From: Methanocella conradii HZ254 | GTDB lineage: Archaea > Halobacteriota > Methanocellia > Methanocellales > Methanocellaceae | DNA length: 64,000 bases | Assembly: GCF_000251105.1 (NCBI RefSeq) | Contig: NC_017034.1 | Location: 1,116,001-1,180,000 of the forward strand | Reading direction: 5' to 3' | Shown here: piece by piece, positions 61,853-64,000 of the stretch | Numbering within the stretch: the stretch's first letter is position 1 | How the letters are laid out: the number at the start of each line of letters is the position of its first letter | Position numbers and translations under genes: made by a program | Notes under the pieces: generated by a model | Told to the model about the DNA's origin: nothing | Database searches by the model: none | Seen by the model: only the letters and a program-made list of their open reading frames with translations

Positions 61853-63385
61853 TTATTTATGCTTAGCCGATATGAGCTTTATGGCGATTTCGGGGCCATT
61901 AAACCCTCCTGCACCTGCGCGGGCCAAAATAAATACGTGGTCGGAAAAGTCGCTCAATCCTCCCGCATCGTCATTGCCCACGATGATGGTATAAAGCCGG
62001 GTGCCATTACGCCTCTTCATGTCCTCTAGCCTGGCGAGCAAGAGCTCGTCAGACACTGCGGAAAGCCCATCCGTGATGAACAATAGGTCCGCATTCTCAT
62101 ACTCGTGCTCCTTCAGCGCATCGAGGCCTTCCCTGAGCGCCGTGTTGAAATCCGTCCCACCCTCAAACGTATTGCTCAAGAAGTCCAAAAACTCGGATGC
62201 CATCCTTCTGGAGCCAGTCAGCTCTATACAGGTGTACTGGTCTACGGATGAGAATAAGAAAACCTTTACGTCCCTGCCCTCCTTAAGCATTCGCCTTACG
62301 AGGGCCAGCACTACGGATTTGGCGATAGCCTCGGGTGCGCCATGCATAGAGCCAGAAGTATCCACTAATGCCACCATTGGCCCCCGCTTTTTCCGGGGGC
62401 CGTCAGCAAGGCCCTTACCAATTAATTGATACGTGAGCAGCTTACCCTCAATCCACCTGGCGAAAAACAGGGCCTTTAGCGTCTCATCCTGAAGCTTAAC
62501 GCTCTCGACGGGCAGCATGTGCTGCAGGTCATTCGACGTCGTAATTGAATACAGCTCTGACCGGCCATGTCCTGCCGGTGACGCTCGCCTCACGCCTGGC
62601 TCCGCCTCTGACCTTCCAATGCCATCGAGCATCTTCCTTAAGTCCTCGTTAAGCTCGACGAGCTTAGAATACTTATCCAGGCTTGCATAGCATGCCCTAT
62701 GCAGCTCCAGCATTGCGTGGTCCCAGCCCCTGCCCGGGAACAATAGCGAGAGCGTCTCAAGCGAGGCCAGGTGTCCCTCCACCTCATTCACGCTCTCTGA
62801 TATGGCGAGCAGGGCATTCCTCGCCAGCAGGCCCATGAACTGCCTCGAGCCGTCGTCTTCCTGATAGCGCTCAACCTGCTCGACAAGCCCCACGTCATTC
62901 AAGCCTACCGATGAAGGCGCCTCTAATGATATGGGCCTTTCGCTTTTTACCCTCCTATACCATAGTTCCATGGTTTTTTCCAGCATGGCCTTGAACTGTT
63001 CGAAGTAGGGCAGCATGCTCTCGGACAATCCACCTTTCCATATGTGGTCGATCAGGCCCGGGCTATCGAGCAGGTCGAGCACCCTGTTTAAAATTATCTT
63101 TAGCAAGATGATGCGGGAGACGTGGCTGCCGCCGGCCAGGGACTTCAGCTTCGCCCACTCCCCCGAGGCCTTCAAGGATATAAAAAGAAGGTAAAAGACG
63201 CCCAGCCTCTCGATAAAGCGCCGGGCATCCCTTATCTCATAATCCTCGCCAAGCACTATCTCCCTATAAAGTATGCTGGCGATCTCCTCGCGGGCGCCAC
63301 GCGGGATATTCCTTGGCAGTATGATGGTCTCCATGATCTCTTCGCTGTCCAGCGGTTCCTTCAGTATGCCATCCAGGGCCGTCAT
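61853..63385 (-). CDS. VWA-domain protein (CoxE-like)
   Basis: A 510-residue soluble protein. The C-terminal von Willebrand A domain has the MIDAS motif 'DTSGSMHGAPEAIAKSVVLA' and 'FEGGTDFNTALREGLDAL'; the N-terminal 300 residues are helical. Such proteins usually act with a MoxR-type AAA ATPase in metal-centre insertion or protein assembly. No ATPase gene is in the window, but the operon continues past the right edge. The gene overlaps its upstream partner by four bases. Confidence 0.85.
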   Translation of the reverse strand: MTALDGILKEPLDSEEIMETIILPRNIPRGAREEIASILYREIVLGEDYEIRDARRFIERLGVFYLLFISLKASGEWAKLKSLAGGSHVSRIILLKIILNRVLDLLDSPGLIDHIWKGGLSESMLPYFEQFKAMLEKTMELWYRRVKSERPISLEAPSSVGLNDVGLVEQVERYQEDDGSRQFMGLLARNALLAISESVNEVEGHLASLETLSLLFPGRGWDHAMLELHRACYASLDKYSKLVELNEDLRKMLDGIGRSEAEPGVRRASPAGHGRSELYSITTSNDLQHMLPVESVKLQDETLKALFFARWIEGKLLTYQLIGKGLADGPRKKRGPMVALVDTSGSMHGAPEAIAKSVVLALVRRMLKEGRDVKVFLFSSVDQYTCIELTGSRRMASEFLDFLSNTFEGGTDFNTALREGLDALKEHEYENADLLFITDGLSAVSDELLLARLEDMKRRNGTRLYTIIVGNDDAGGLSDFSDHVFILARAGAGGFNGPEIAIKLISAKHK

Positions 63386-64000
63386 TGGGCCCCCGCCTGG
63401 AAAGCAGCAACCCTGTCCATCAGGCTGACCTGCCCATCCCGCTCGATCATGGACTCGATTATACGCAGGGTACGCTCTATATCCTTGAGCAAGCTTACTT
63501 TATTATTGCAACGATTCATGATGGCCAGCTTATCATTCCTCGACACCCACATGTTAGCGTCCAGCAATCCCTTCAGATCTCCGGACTCTTCTTCAACCTT
63601 CACGCGTGCCTGGGCATGGCGCTCGAACATGCCGGCCAGCTCCATGATGTAGGAGCGGATGCGATGGGGCGTGTTTTCCACGAAGTTCCAGCCATACTCG
63701 TCCTGCAGCACTTTAATGAGGTCAGCGTAGCCGAAATAGCGCAGGTGTAGGCTTATCCTGTAAGGGTCATAGTACGAGTGCTCGGGATACAGCGTCTTAT
63801 GGATGTATAGCTTTTTCGAGTTATCCAGCACCTCGTTACAATCGTAGCATCGGATACGCAATGGAAACTTAAAGTCGACGGACCGCTGCACGAGCGATAG
63901 TAGGTCGTCGGCCTCATTTTTCAGCTTCTCGAGGCTCACTCCACCCGATATTATCAAGTCCATGAGGACGTCTCTTATTTGGCCCTTCTGCTCTGGCCGG
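63382..64000 (-). CDS. Hypothetical partner of the VWA protein, 5' end possibly outside the window
   Basis: At least 193 residues from the ATG at 63963. The frame stays open through the last 37 bases of the window ('RPEQKGQIRDVL'), so the start could lie further right. It is helical, with a CxxC pair ('IRCYDCNEVLDN') and no named domain. It overlaps the VWA gene by four bases and is translationally coupled to it. The pattern suggests a MoxR-VWA type operon whose ATPase lies beyond the edge (inference). Confidence 0.65.
   Translation of the reverse strand, partial: RPEQKGQIRDVLMDLIISGGVSLEKLKNEADDLLSLVQRSVDFKFPLRIRCYDCNEVLDNSKKLYIHKTLYPEHSYYDPYRISLHLRYFGYADLIKVLQDEYGWNFVENTPHRIRSYIMELAGMFERHAQARVKVEEESGDLKGLLDANMWVSRNDKLAIMNRCNNKVSLLKDIERTLRIIESMIERDGQVSLMDRVAAFQAGAQ

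Noticed and set aside
1..64000. tRNA or rRNA genes
   Set aside because: No T-loop-like GTTCGAATCC or rRNA sequence was recognised by eye; a tRNA search program would be needed to exclude divergent tRNAs.

Overview
The window comes from a methanogenic euryarchaeon, most probably a member of the Methanocellales (Methanocella-like). The evidence is a methanogenesis-marker radical SAM enzyme (Mmp10), O-phosphoseryl-tRNA(Cys) synthetase, archaeal replication and translation genes (RFC small subunit, aIF1A), an archaeal ThiC, TATA-box promoters with good Shine-Dalgarno sites, and a bacterial-type GrpE-DnaK-DnaJ operon. The order was inferred from gene content only; no database search was possible. 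Most of the window has balanced base composition, with two clearly A+T-rich islands at about 21.2-23.1 kb and 36.3-43.17 kb.

Layout. 1-12.7 kb is housekeeping: a TPR protein running in from the left edge, an Rsm22-like methyltransferase, the grpE-dnaK-dnaJ operon, a receiver-only response regulator, a CBS-pair protein, mmp10, sepS, endonuclease V and a second TPR protein. 12.9-21.2 kb holds a CoiA-like nuclease, two phenylacetate-CoA ligase family enzymes with a tandem ACT protein, a small zinc-ribbon protein, aIF1A, an orphan beta-class DNA methyltransferase, a membrane protein, a ribbon-helix-helix protein and an Imm5-like protein.

21.2-44.5 kb is a large defence island. It starts with a lone, degenerate CRISPR repeat and a 32-bp perfect palindrome in an A+T-rich stretch with a membrane-protein/winged-helix pair. 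An array of 82 repeats and 81 spacers follows (23126-29088). An adaptation operon points toward the array (csa3-cas2-csa1-cas1-cas4, minus strand). Beyond it are three consecutive genes with single-base frameshifts (MNT, HEPN, TPR), an intact IS1-family element with an 8-bp target duplication, and a truncated AlbA_2-type gene. Next is a very A+T-rich five-gene interference cassette: a zinc-finger large subunit, a Csc2-like Cas7, Cas5, a stand-alone HD nuclease and a Cas3 helicase. A cas6 of host-like composition, hairpins and a 49-bp tandem repeat close the island. The adaptation genes look type I-A, while the effector looks I-D-like but with the HD nuclease as a separate gene. This chimera is the most interesting system here.

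44.5-64 kb returns to chromosomal genes: an FrhB-family protein, membrane and secreted proteins, a MITE-like hairpin, a winged-helix/nucleotidyltransferase-like protein, a fasciclin protein, RFC small subunit, DUF2240, the slipin-NfeD pair, a Cas4-like protein that has lost its nuclease motif, a YbjQ protein, purSL-purQ, thiC, a DUF2115 protein, and a VWA protein with a partner gene that runs to the right edge.
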